Source of the DNA: Mesorhizobium sp. M4B.F.Ca.ET.203.01.1.1
GTDB lineage: Bacteria > Pseudomonadota > Alphaproteobacteria > Rhizobiales > Rhizobiaceae
NCBI RefSeq assembly: GCF_004791025.1
Contig: NZ_SRUO01000019.1
Span: 1-64,000, forward strand
Length of the DNA: 64,000 nucleotides
Reading direction: 5' to 3'
The notes beneath the pieces were generated by a model that did not search any database, was not told the DNA's origin, and saw only the letters and a program-made list of their open reading frames with translations. Numbering within the stretch: position 1 is the stretch's first letter; the number at the start of each line of letters is the position of its first letter. Positions 18,238 through 26,798 of the stretch are shown piece by piece. The position numbers and the translations under genes were made by a program.

Positions 18238-19416
18238 TCACCGCTGGAGCTCCGCCGAAATCCCATGCCGGACAAGGGGAACATGTTGGGCAAAGCGAAG
18301 CCCCAGATGCCTTGCAAGCCGTGCCGCCAGGTGGTCTCTGGAGTAGAGTCCAACCAGTATGTTCGTTGCATGGTAGAGCGGCGCCGCCGACAGGCGCAGC
18401 CGCCTTTCGTATATGTGCAGCATGTCGGGGTCGCCAACATTGCGGCCGTCGCGGCACGCAGTCATGATTCCACGGGCGAGTTGCTTCTGGCTGCTGAGAC
18501 CGATGTTGAATCCGTGAGCGGTCACCGGGTGCATGCCGATGGCAGCGTCGCCGATGAGTGCGGCGCTCGGGGCCCGGAATTTGTGCGCCCAGGTCGTGAC
18601 CAGCGGATAGGTATGGCGCTTGCTTGCCAAGGTCATTTTTCCAAGGCGCCCTCGACACAGTTTCGTCAACTCCGACAGGAACAAATCGTCATCGAAGGCA
18701 AGCAGTCTATAGGCCTCGTTTGAGCGCAATGTGAGCAGCAGCGACGACACGCCCTCCGCGAGGGGCAATATCGCTATCGTCTGATGGTGATCGAACCATT
18801 CGATGGCGATCTGGTGGTGGGCGCGCTCGTGCCTCACTCGGCAAATCAGCATCGAGTGGCCAAGCCGGTTGATATCGGCGCCGATGCCCAGCAGATCACG
18901 CGTGGCGGACAAACGCGAATCCGCGGCAACAACAAGCCGAGCAGTTAAACGCGCGCCATTAGAGAGCGTTACGACTGCTCCTTCTTGGCTGTTTGTTGCA
19001 TCGACGACCGAGTGGCCGCACAACAGCCGGGCGCGATCCTGCAAGCGGACGATTTTGAACAGCGCCTCGCGGATCCGGCAATTTGGAACCAAAACCCCCA
19101 GCGGTTCTCCAGAGTTGCTGGGAGGATCGAAACGAAGAGCGAATGCGCTCGAGCCGTTGAGCACGCGCGCGCCTTGAATTGCTGATTTGTCCGAAGCCGG
19201 GATGACATCCCAGGCGCCGAGCTCGCGAAGGGTTCTGATCGAAGCGTTGGTCAGCGCGATTTCGCGACCATCGAAAGCCGGATTCGCCAGACTATCGAAT
19301 GTGTTCTGTTCAACAACTGCCACCTTGAGTTCGCTTTGGGCAAGCGACGCAGCGAACGAAAGGCCGACCGGCCCGGCTCCAACGACAACGATGTCAAAAT
19401 TGTCGTCAGAGCCCAT
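18238..19416 (-). CDS. FAD-dependent monooxygenase, UbiH/UbiF-like
   Basis: A 392-residue flavoprotein. FDIVVVGAGPVGLSFAASLA is the N-terminal Rossmann motif for FAD, and ALIGDAAIGMHPVTAHGFN is the second FAD motif, close to that of ubiquinone hydroxylases (UbiH/F/I/M). The likely reaction is O2-dependent ring hydroxylation, possibly of a quinone precursor. It starts at an ATG overlapping the TGA of the CHAT-like gene (TGATG), so the two are translationally coupled and share the upstream FNR/FixK-type box. An O2-using enzyme under low-oxygen control would fit a need to keep making quinone when oxygen is scarce; this is inference. Confidence 0.8.
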   Translation of the reverse strand: MGSDDNFDIVVVGAGPVGLSFAASLAQSELKVAVVEQNTFDSLANPAFDGREIALTNASIRTLRELGAWDVIPASDKSAIQGARVLNGSSAFALRFDPPSNSGEPLGVLVPNCRIREALFKIVRLQDRARLLCGHSVVDATNSQEGAVVTLSNGARLTARLVVAADSRLSATRDLLGIGADINRLGHSMLICRVRHERAHHQIAIEWFDHHQTIAILPLAEGVSSLLLTLRSNEAYRLLAFDDDLFLSELTKLCRGRLGKMTLASKRHTYPLVTTWAHKFRAPSAALIGDAAIGMHPVTAHGFNIGLSSQKQLARGIMTACRDGRNVGDPDMLHIYERRLRLSAAPLYHATNILVGLYSRDHLAARLARHLGLRFAQHVPLVRHGISAELQR

Positions 19417-20018
19417 CAGCGTGCCGCCATCCCGTCGGCTATCCTCGTGTAACGGTGGAACTGAGCCGACTGACATCCGCTGAGCTCCGTGCCCGCCGCC
19501 AACGCGTATGATGCTCCGCAGCACATTGACATCACGAGGATCTTCGGCGCTGGATCCGAGCCTTGGAACATTTCTACGAAGTCAGCCCAAAGAAGGCTAC
19601 CTCGCCCACTGGACGAAGCGATCCCGTCTCCATTGCCGTGCCCAGCGATGTGAAGCACGTCGCACTTCGCCTTGTTCGCTTGGACTACAGCCTCACGAAA
19701 ATGCTTTCGGTCCAAAGCAATGTGGAGCTCCGCGCGGATGTTGACAGTCTTTAGCATCTTCTGTGTGATCGGTCCGTCCGCCCTGTCGGCGAAGTAGTCA
19801 TTCGCGTTGTGGCAGTCGATGATGTGAACGGCGCTCATGGGATTCTGCCTATTATTATCGTCGTGACGAGTGGATACCACGTGCGGAACACCGTGATCTG
19901 CGCTGAGTTTCGGTGACCGCATTGCTGCAAGGCGCAGGGCCGGAAATTGGCATGGATCGGCAATGAAGCATGCAACCCCATCAGAGGTGGACGCGTCTGG
20001 CCGCGATACATAAGTCAT
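19416..20018 (-). CDS. small CHAT-like (caspase-fold) protein
   Basis: A 200-residue protein. From residue 61 it reads MSAVHIIDCHNANDYF, then DVLHIAGHGNGDGI with the candidate catalytic histidine, then PKILVMSMCCGASYALA with the candidate catalytic cysteine: the His...Cys layout of CHAT/caspase-like domains. The domain is compact and seems to end soon after the cysteine. The start at 20018 has AAGGAG five bases upstream and lies at the right distance from the FNR/FixK-type box at 20071. The ATG at 19838 would give only the conserved domain. Substrate unknown; protease function is inferred from the fold pattern. Confidence 0.65.
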   Translation of the reverse strand: MTYVSRPDASTSDGVACFIADPCQFPALRLAAMRSPKLSADHGVPHVVSTRHDDNNRQNPMSAVHIIDCHNANDYFADRADGPITQKMLKTVNIRAELHIALDRKHFREAVVQANKAKCDVLHIAGHGNGDGIASSSGRGSLLWADFVEMFQGSDPAPKILVMSMCCGASYALAAGTELSGCQSAQFHRYTRIADGMAAR

Positions 20019-20070
20019 GCATTCTCCTTCGAAGACTGGCCTATAAAGCACCACTGATGCGAATATGACC

Positions 20071-20084
20071 CTGATCTGGATCAG
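20071..20084 (-). promoter_or_regulatory. FNR/FixK-type box of the CHAT-like operon
   Basis: CTGATCCAGATCAG (minus strand) matches the dyad TGA-N6-TCA of FNR/FixK sites. Its centre is about 60 bases upstream of the start codon at 20018, which leaves room for a promoter with a site near -41.5 and the AAGGAG ribosome site. Confidence 0.7.
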
Positions 20085-20382
20085 CCAGGGCACGATCAAC
20101 CGGCACTGGTAGTTCACGCTCGGGTGATCGATCGCGACGCTCAACTTGTTACCCGTGCGCACAGTGCGAAGCTCGTCCGGCCGCGCGAGGTACTCTCGCG
20201 GCATCAGCCGCCTCATACTGGGTGCATGGGAAGGCAGTCCTTCGCACGACAGTGGATTTTCACAAATCAATGTAGTGCCCAGCTTAGGTCAAGCTGGTCA
20301 TGGAGCATGGACAGCTTGTTCCCGACCGAGCCGGCTCGACTGACGAGCGGGATCCGCGCATCTTATGCACAGCGGATTGAAA

Positions 20383-20538
20383 TCAGCGTCCCGGTTTGTC
20401 GTCCCGATCAATTAGTATCCGCTCGGCGGCTCCGTCGAGATCTTCGTATTGACCGCTTCGCAATGCCCAGACGAAGCCGGACAGGCCCAGTGCACCCAGA
20501 AAAAGGGCCACTGGTATGAGATAGAGCAAGGTCGTCAC
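20383..20538 (-). CDS. fixS: cbb3 oxidase assembly protein FixS (CcoS)
   Basis: A 51-residue protein with one N-terminal membrane helix (LLYLIPVALFLGALGLSGFVW) and the family signature LRSGQYEDLDGAAERIL. FixS/CcoS is required for incorporation of haem and copper into the catalytic subunit of cbb3 oxidase. The GTG start overlaps the stop of fixI by four bases, so translation is coupled. It is the last gene of the fix run; the DNA from 20085 to 20382 holds no gene I can support. Confidence 0.9.
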   Translation of the reverse strand: MTTLLYLIPVALFLGALGLSGFVWALRSGQYEDLDGAAERILIDRDDKPGR

Positions 20539-22823
20539 GAGGATTGTGCCGAATAGCCGACTGCGGAGCGTCTGACTTTTTGAATAACTTGCACCGTCGC
20601 ATTCGCCATGAAGCCGTGCAAGCGCAATGCGTTTCCAATAACAAGCAGCGATGAGGCAGACATGGCAATCGCCGCTATCAAAGGCGTGACGTGCCCGAGG
20701 ATGGCGATTGGTACTGCCACCGCATTGTAGACGATTGCGATTGCGATGTTCTGCCGGATCAGGTTTCCTGCCTTGCGCGAGACGCCCAGGGCGAGCGGCA
20801 CCGCCAGGAGGCTTTCGCGCAGGAAGACGAAGTCTGCCGCGTTGCGGCCAATGTCGACGGCGGTGGCCGGTGCGATCGAGACATGCGCCGCGCTCAGGGC
20901 CGGCGTATCGTTGAGGCCGTCGCCAACCATCAGAACCTTGTGCCCAACTTTCGCGAGGGTTTCGATGCGTTCGAGCTTGCCCGATGGCAGCAGGCACGGA
21001 ACGAAGTCGTCGATATCCAGCAGCTTTGCCACTTCGGCGCAGGCTGCGGCGGTATCGCCCGACAGCATTTGCATCGACACCCCGGCATCGTTCAATCGCT
21101 TGATCGCCGCCGCCGCGTCGGCGCGCAGCGCATTCTCGAAATCGAAGGTCGCGACAATGAACCCGTCTTTTGTCAGGGCCGTTCCACCATAGCCATGTTT
21201 GCCTTCACCTCCGGTCCGGGCCTTCCATCCAGCCCATCCGCGTCGACCCAGCCGCCAAGTGCTTCCGGCGACAGTGGCTTCGATCCCGAACCCCGGATGC
21301 TCTGTGACGGCATCGAATTTGTGTTGCCCGCCAGGAGCGGCAAAGCCGGTCATGGCCTTTGAAAACGGGTGACGCGAATGCGCGGCCATGTCGGCGGCGA
21401 TTGCCAGCATGCCCGGATCAATCGAGTCCGCATTGACCAGCCGGGGCTGGCCGAGCGTGAGCGTGCCGGTCTTGTCGAACACGGCAGTATCGATCGCCGC
21501 GAGGCGCTCCATGGCCGAACCGTCCTTGACCATGATACCGCTCTCGAAAAGCCGCCGCGCCGCGACCACTTGGACGATCGGCACGGCGAGGCCGAGCGCG
21601 CAGGGGCATGTGATGATGAGAACAGCGATGGCGATCGTCATCGCCCGGTGCCAGTCGCCGGTCGCCGCCATCCAGCCCAGGAATGTCACGAAGGCGGTGA
21701 GATGAACCAGGGGCGCGTAGAGTGCCGACACGCGATCAGCGATGCGGCGATAGTGCGCGCGACCGCCCTCGGCGGATTCCATCAGCCGAACCATCTCCGC
21801 CAGGAACGAATCCTTTGCGGCGGCTGTCGCCTGGATCGTCAGCGGGCCGGTAAGATTGAGCACGCCGGCCTGTACTGCTTCGCCCGGCGCCACGTTTTTC
21901 GGCGTGCTTTCGCCTGAGGCCAGCGAGCAGTCGAGATCCGACGTTCCCTGGATGATCTTGCCGTCGACGGGGATCCTCTCACCGGCCGCGATCAACAACC
22001 GCATGCCTGGTTCGATCTCGCCGACCGGCAGATAGTCGCGCGCGCCGTCGCCGCGCATCACCATGGCGCCACGCGCGGCCATCTGAGACAGGCCCTTCAC
22101 GGCAGTCCGGGCACGCTCCCGCATCACATGATCCAGCGTGCGCCCGATCAAAAGGAAGAACAGCAGCGATACCGACGCGTCGAAATAGGCGTGGTCGCCA
22201 TGATTGATCGTCTCATAGAGGCTCATGGCATAGGCGAGCGAAACACCGACCGCGATGGGCACGTCCATATTCATGCGACCATGGCGCAAAGCATTCCAGG
22301 CCGAACGGAAGAAGATTCCGCCGGCGAAGGCGAGGGCAGGAATGGCGATCAGCGCCGAGACCCAGTGAAACAGGTCGCGGGTAGCACCTTCGGCGCCGGA
22401 CCAGACAGAGACCGAAAGCAGCATGATGTTCCCCGCCGCAAAGCCGGCAACAGCGACAGCGCGGATCAGTTCGGCAAGCGTCTTGTCCTTGTCATCGACC
22501 TCGGGTGTGAACAGATGCGCCTTGTAGCCCAGCCTGCCAAGCGCGGCGACGAAGGGTGGCACCTCGTCTCCTCGCCACCGGACCGCGACCCGCTTCGTCG
22601 ACAGGTTGACGCGCGCGCTTTCGACGTGATCGAGCTTTCCAAGTGCCGCCTCGATCGTCTGGATACAGGCGGCGCAATGAACCGTCGGCACTGAAAGATC
22701 GGTCTGCCGAAGATCATCGCCAAGCGATCGGCTCGCCAACCTGATCTCCTGGCTGGATGGCAGGACCGACGTGGCGCCGTTCAGATCCAGCGCCATTTCA
22801 GCGCCCGGTGCACAACAGCTCAT
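20535..22823 (-). CDS. fixI: copper-transporting P1B-type ATPase FixI (CcoI)
   Basis: A 762-residue inner-membrane pump. The N-terminal heavy-metal-associated domain shows VPTVHCAACIQTIE with CAAC. The transport motif is TCPCALGLAVP, the phosphorylation motif DKTGTLTLG, and the hinge VGDGLNDTPAL. FixI supplies copper for CuB of the cbb3 oxidase. The ATG at 22823 overlaps the end of fixH (ATGA) and is preferred over a longer open frame. All P-type ATPase motifs are intact. Confidence 0.95.
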   Translation of the reverse strand: MSCCAPGAEMALDLNGATSVLPSSQEIRLASRSLGDDLRQTDLSVPTVHCAACIQTIEAALGKLDHVESARVNLSTKRVAVRWRGDEVPPFVAALGRLGYKAHLFTPEVDDKDKTLAELIRAVAVAGFAAGNIMLLSVSVWSGAEGATRDLFHWVSALIAIPALAFAGGIFFRSAWNALRHGRMNMDVPIAVGVSLAYAMSLYETINHGDHAYFDASVSLLFFLLIGRTLDHVMRERARTAVKGLSQMAARGAMVMRGDGARDYLPVGEIEPGMRLLIAAGERIPVDGKIIQGTSDLDCSLASGESTPKNVAPGEAVQAGVLNLTGPLTIQATAAAKDSFLAEMVRLMESAEGGRAHYRRIADRVSALYAPLVHLTAFVTFLGWMAATGDWHRAMTIAIAVLIITCPCALGLAVPIVQVVAARRLFESGIMVKDGSAMERLAAIDTAVFDKTGTLTLGQPRLVNADSIDPGMLAIAADMAAHSRHPFSKAMTGFAAPGGQHKFDAVTEHPGFGIEATVAGSTWRLGRRGWAGWKARTGGEGKHGYGGTALTKDGFIVATFDFENALRADAAAAIKRLNDAGVSMQMLSGDTAAACAEVAKLLDIDDFVPCLLPSGKLERIETLAKVGHKVLMVGDGLNDTPALSAAHVSIAPATAVDIGRNAADFVFLRESLLAVPLALGVSRKAGNLIRQNIAIAIVYNAVAVPIAILGHVTPLIAAIAMSASSLLVIGNALRLHGFMANATVQVIQKVRRSAVGYSAQSS

Positions 22824-23317
22824 TGCAGCGCTCCATGAGAAATCATAATCCTGCGGACGTCGCGATAGGGTCGTGTCAGGCCGGCATCGGTGTCGACTTC
22901 GACGATCCAGACGCCGTCCTTCGGCATATGCTGGGCGGCGAACTCCTGGCCGGAGGCGAGGGCGAGCGTGACGGACTTGTCCTCTTTCTCGTAGGCGGGA
23001 TGACGAAACAGCACCTTGACGCCGTGCAGAGGAACCGGCTTGCCTGCAGCGTCGGAGAGGCTGTAGCGGACTTCGCCCCATGCGATGGTCAGCTTGCCGG
23101 TCCAACCGAGCGCTGCTTGAGCGCGGCCGGCCTCGGCCTCCTTGTTGAATTGCTGGCTGGCCACATAGGTGTTCTCGACGACGAGGCCGGTCCAACTCGT
23201 ATTGGCGAGCGTGGCCATGGTCAGGTTGACCGCGATGACCACCCCGAAGAAGGTGAGAATGATGGCCAGCATGTGCCTGCCGGTGAATTCGCGAGGCTTT
23301 TGGGCATTGGCGGTCAT
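22820..23317 (-). CDS. fixH: cbb3 oxidase accessory protein FixH
   Basis: A 165-residue protein with one membrane helix near the N-terminus (HMLAIILTFFGVVIAVNLTMA) and a periplasmic domain with the FixH features NTSWTGLVVENTYVASQQFN, VKVLFRHPAYEKEDK and DGVWIVEVDTDAG. FixH is needed for cbb3 oxidase biogenesis. It overlaps both neighbours by four bases (ATGA at each junction), so fixG-H-I are translated as a coupled unit. Confidence 0.93.
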   Translation of the reverse strand: MTANAQKPREFTGRHMLAIILTFFGVVIAVNLTMATLANTSWTGLVVENTYVASQQFNKEAEAGRAQAALGWTGKLTIAWGEVRYSLSDAAGKPVPLHGVKVLFRHPAYEKEDKSVTLALASGQEFAAQHMPKDGVWIVEVDTDAGLTRPYRDVRRIMISHGALQ

Positions 23318-24873
23318 TTGGCGGCCTCTGGCGCGTTGAATGTGGCGGCGTACTCGTTCGACTCGAAGCTCGCCTTATCCTCGGCACGGAACTTGAAGGT
23401 CTGTGCCGGGGCGTGGATCTGGTCCGCCGGTTGGCGAACGAAGACCTTCAACGTTTTCAGGCGGTCGGGTTCGACCGGGATGGCGAAAGACCGGCCGGCC
23501 GGGATGTCGTCGCCGACGACGACCATGTCGGCACCCTCCAGACCCTGCATGGTGACGACGATTGTCCTTGGCTCAGGGATCATGTTGAGCAGCTTGACGC
23601 TATAGCCATTGCGGATGGAGCCATCGGATAGTGTGACGAATTGCGGATTGCGGTCATGCAGCACGTTCAGTTCGAGCCGATCGCGCGTCAGCAGCGAATA
23701 GAGCAGGCCCAGCCCGATCAGCGACCACAAGCCCATGTAGACGTAGGTGCGCGGCCGGAAGATCTTGCGAATGTGAAAATGCGCCACCTGATCGGAGAAG
23801 GTGCCGACAGCAGTCCTGACCAGCGACGGATTGATTGAACTGGAGCCGCCTGCGGTCGCCAGCATCATGTTGGCGTTGTAGTCGGAGAGCGTCGCGTAGG
23901 AGATCAGCCCGCGCTCCTTGCCGAGCTTGTCCATGACGCCGTCGCAGGCGTCGATACACAGCGCGCAGGTAATGCATTCGAGCTGCTGGCCGTCGCGAAT
24001 GTCGATTCCCATTGGGCAGACCGCGACGCAGGCATTGCAGTCGACGCAGTCGCCGACGGACTGCCCCGAGGCTTGCACCTTCTTGGCGTGGCGCGATCGC
24101 GGCTCGCCGCGCCAGTCATTGTAGGTGACGGTGAGCGAATTCTCATCGAGCATGGCTGCCTGGATGCGCGGCCATGGGCACATATAGGTGCAGACCTGTT
24201 CGCGCATCAGGCCGCCGAAGGTGTAGGTCGTCGCCGTCAGCACGGCGATGGTGATGTAGGCGACAGGTGCGGCGGTACCGGTGAAAAGCTCGCCCACAAG
24301 TGTTGGTGCATCAGCGAAATAGAAAATCCAGGCGCCACCGGTCGCCGCCCCTATGACAAGCCAGATGGCGTGTTTCGAGACCCGCAGCATCAGCTTGCGG
24401 GCGGTCCAGGGGCCGGCATCGAGTTTCATGCGGGCGTTGCGGTCCCCCTCAATCGCACGCTCGACGACAAGGAACAGATCGACCCACACGGTCTGCGGAC
24501 ATGCATAGCCGCACCAGGCACGGCCGACAGCAGAGGTAATCAGGAAAAGTCCAACACCGGCCATGACCAGGAGGCCGGCCACATAGAAGAATTCCTGCGG
24601 CCAGATCTCGATGAAGAAAAAGTAGAAGCGCCGATTGGTGAGATCGAGCAGCACGGCCTGGTCCGGGGCAAATGGGCCACGATCCCAATGCAGCCACGCA
24701 GTCAGGTAATAGATGCCAAGTGTGATCGTCATCACCAGCCATTTGAAGCGGCGAAAGTTGCCCGAGGCGCGCTTCGGAAAGATCTTTTGACGCGCGGCAT
24801 AAAGGGGCTTGCGGGTTTTGGCGGCATTGACAGTTTCTGTTTCGAGCCGTGTCAACTGCGTCTTGTCACGCAC
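23314..24873 (-). CDS. fixG: membrane iron-sulfur protein FixG (CcoG/RdxA)
   Basis: About 519 residues, with several membrane helices (from FKWLVMTITLGIYYLTAW onward), the CGYACPQTVW and MCPWPRIQ motifs, and two ferredoxin-type clusters CVDCNACVAVCP and CITCALCIDACD for [4Fe-4S] centres, then a C-terminal immunoglobulin-like domain. CcoG is thought to act in copper reduction during cbb3 assembly. I place the start at the GTG at 24873, which has GGAG six bases upstream; a GTG at 24909 would add twelve residues. Confidence 0.93.
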   Translation of the reverse strand: MRDKTQLTRLETETVNAAKTRKPLYAARQKIFPKRASGNFRRFKWLVMTITLGIYYLTAWLHWDRGPFAPDQAVLLDLTNRRFYFFFIEIWPQEFFYVAGLLVMAGVGLFLITSAVGRAWCGYACPQTVWVDLFLVVERAIEGDRNARMKLDAGPWTARKLMLRVSKHAIWLVIGAATGGAWIFYFADAPTLVGELFTGTAAPVAYITIAVLTATTYTFGGLMREQVCTYMCPWPRIQAAMLDENSLTVTYNDWRGEPRSRHAKKVQASGQSVGDCVDCNACVAVCPMGIDIRDGQQLECITCALCIDACDGVMDKLGKERGLISYATLSDYNANMMLATAGGSSSINPSLVRTAVGTFSDQVAHFHIRKIFRPRTYVYMGLWSLIGLGLLYSLLTRDRLELNVLHDRNPQFVTLSDGSIRNGYSVKLLNMIPEPRTIVVTMQGLEGADMVVVGDDIPAGRSFAIPVEPDRLKTLKVFVRQPADQIHAPAQTFKFRAEDKASFESNEYAATFNAPEAAK

Positions 24874-25039
24874 GTGCAACTCCACTTTCCCAGCCAATGT
24901 CAGGGGCACCTGTCGAAAAGCCTCGCGGTAGGACAGCCTTGCCGGGTTGTGCAGATCGCATTAGGAATGGTGTCGAGGCCCGGCTCGCGCCGGGCCTCGT
25001 CCGCTTGGCAGGGGTGACCGAAGAATAGGGCTTCCATTC

Positions 25040-25903
25040 CTATTCTCCGCCGCCAAGCGAATGGACATAAACTGCAAGTTCCTTGACCTTGATCTCGCCG
25101 AGACGGCCAACCCAGGCCGGCATGACGCCCTGCTTTGGCGCACGAACCTGGGCGGCGATGGCCGTCTCGCCGGACCCGTAAAGCCAGATCGCGTCAGTCA
25201 GGTCGGGGGCGCCGAATTCCCTGTTGCCTTTTGCATTGTCGCCGTGACAAGCGACGCAGTTCTCGGCAAAGACCTTGGCGCCGGGTTGGATCAGACTTGC
25301 ATCGCGGACCTTGCCGGAAAGGCTGGCCACGTAGGCGCTGACTTGTGCGATCTGGTCGGCGGTGATGATGTCGCCGAAGGCCGGCATTTCTGACAGTCGC
25401 GTGTCCGGATCGGAAGCAAAGCGGAGGCCGTGCGTGATCGTCTGCTTGATCTGGTCGGGGCTGCCGCCCCAGAGCCAGTCATCGTCATTCAGGTTGGGAA
25501 AGCCCTTCGACCCCTGAGCGCCGGAGCCGTGGCATTGCGTACAGTTGACCTTGAACGCGGCAGCCCCGGCAGCGACCGCGAATTCGCGCAAGGCATCGTC
25601 GGTCAAGATCTCCGAGACGCTCTTTGCCTGGATGGCTGCAACATACTTGCCCTTGGCGGCCTCGGCCGCGGCAAGGTCGTTCTTGACGTCCTTACGGCTT
25701 GAATAGCCGAGCATGCCCTTGGTTGCCGAGGTCAGCATCGGCCATGCCGGGTATGCGGTCGTATAGACGAGCGCCCACGCTATGGTGACGTAGAAGGTAA
25801 TCACCCACCATCGCGGCAGAGGATTGTTGAGCTCCCTGATGCCGTCCCATTCATGGCCGGTGGTTGAGACGCCGGAGACCTCATCGATGTGCTCGTCGCT
25901 CAT
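25040..25903 (-). CDS. fixP: cbb3 oxidase dihaem subunit FixP (CcoP)
   Basis: A 287-residue membrane-anchored dihaem cytochrome c. The membrane helix is PLPRWWVITFYVTIAWALVY, and the two haem motifs are NCTQCHGSG and NCVACHGDN, with LSEMPAFG and QGVMPAWVG holding likely axial methionines. It passes electrons from cytochrome bc1 or cytochrome c to FixO. The ATG at 25903 lies just after fixQ. Length and motifs are normal. Confidence 0.95.
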   Translation of the reverse strand: MSDEHIDEVSGVSTTGHEWDGIRELNNPLPRWWVITFYVTIAWALVYTTAYPAWPMLTSATKGMLGYSSRKDVKNDLAAAEAAKGKYVAAIQAKSVSEILTDDALREFAVAAGAAAFKVNCTQCHGSGAQGSKGFPNLNDDDWLWGGSPDQIKQTITHGLRFASDPDTRLSEMPAFGDIITADQIAQVSAYVASLSGKVRDASLIQPGAKVFAENCVACHGDNAKGNREFGAPDLTDAIWLYGSGETAIAAQVRAPKQGVMPAWVGRLGEIKVKELAVYVHSLGGGE

Positions 25904-25905
25904 GA

Positions 25906-26055
25906 TCACTCGTCCTCGAGCGGAATGCGGGCAGCTTCGTCGGCCAGCCTTCGGCTGCCGGGGCGTAGGGCAAAGGCGATGCACCCGACGAAGAACAGCG
26001 CCATCGCAACCAGGCCCCAGCTGTCGGCAAACGCCCGCATCAAATTGTAGGTCAT
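25906..26055 (-). CDS. fixQ: cbb3 oxidase small subunit FixQ (CcoQ)
   Basis: A 49-residue single-helix membrane protein: MTYNLMRAFADSWGLVAMAL leads into FFVGCIAFALRPGSRR and an acidic tail. CcoQ stabilises the oxidase complex. It lies between fixO and fixP, two bases before fixP starts, in the normal fixNOQP order. Shorter than most gene-calling limits, but context and sequence make the call clear. Confidence 0.93.
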   Translation of the reverse strand: MTYNLMRAFADSWGLVAMALFFVGCIAFALRPGSRRLADEAARIPLEDE

Positions 26056-26066
26056 CAGCGTTCTCC

Positions 26067-26798
26067 TCAGCGGTAGCCGGCGGCTTCGTCGTAATTTTTG
26101 AAGTCGACCAGTGTGCCAAGCATCTGCAGGTAGGCGAGCAGGGCATCCATTTCGGTGACCTGTTGCGGGTTGCCGTCGAAGTCGCCGATCTTGACTTTGG
26201 GGTAACGCGCCTCAAGGCCTGATGTGTCGGCATTGGGATCGGCCTGCGCCGCCAGATCCGCATTGGCGTGCGCGATCATGTCATCGGTGTAAGGGACGGC
26301 TACACGCCTGTTGGCGACCAGATGCGTCGAGAAATCCTTCACGTCGATCGGCGTGTCTTTCAGGAACCCATAGCTCGGCATGATCGATTCCGGCACCACC
26401 GAGCGCGGGTCGGTAAGATGCGCGACATGCCATGCATTCGAGTAGCGGTCGCCAACTCTGGCGAGATCCGGCCCGGTGCGCTTCGATCCCCACTGGAAGG
26501 GGTGATCGTACATGGACTCGGCAGCCAGGCTGTAGTGGCCATAGCGCTCAACTTCGTCGCGGAACGGCCTGATCATCTGGCTATGGCAGAGAAAGCAGCC
26601 CTCGCGCATATAGATGTTGCGCCCGACAAGTTCGAGCGGCGAATAGGGGCGCATGCCTTCCACCTTCTCGATCGTATTGTCGAGATAGAAGAGAGGCGCT
26701 ATCTCGACGATACCGCCGACCGTCACCACGAGCAGCGAGCCAACGAGAAGAAGCGTGGCGTTCTTCTCGATGATTGCGTGTTTGTCCATCAAGCCCAT
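26067..26798 (-). CDS. fixO: cbb3 oxidase monohaem subunit FixO (CcoO)
   Basis: A 243-residue cytochrome c subunit. MGLMDKHAIIEKNATLL precedes the membrane helix LLVGSLLVVTVGGIVEIAP, the haem motif is CFLCHSQMIRP, and VPESIMPSYGFL holds the likely axial methionine. It receives electrons from FixP and hands them to FixN. The stop of fixN and this start share one base (26798). Confidence 0.95.
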   Translation of the reverse strand: MGLMDKHAIIEKNATLLLVGSLLVVTVGGIVEIAPLFYLDNTIEKVEGMRPYSPLELVGRNIYMREGCFLCHSQMIRPFRDEVERYGHYSLAAESMYDHPFQWGSKRTGPDLARVGDRYSNAWHVAHLTDPRSVVPESIMPSYGFLKDTPIDVKDFSTHLVANRRVAVPYTDDMIAHANADLAAQADPNADTSGLEARYPKVKIGDFDGNPQQVTEMDALLAYLQMLGTLVDFKNYDEAAGYR

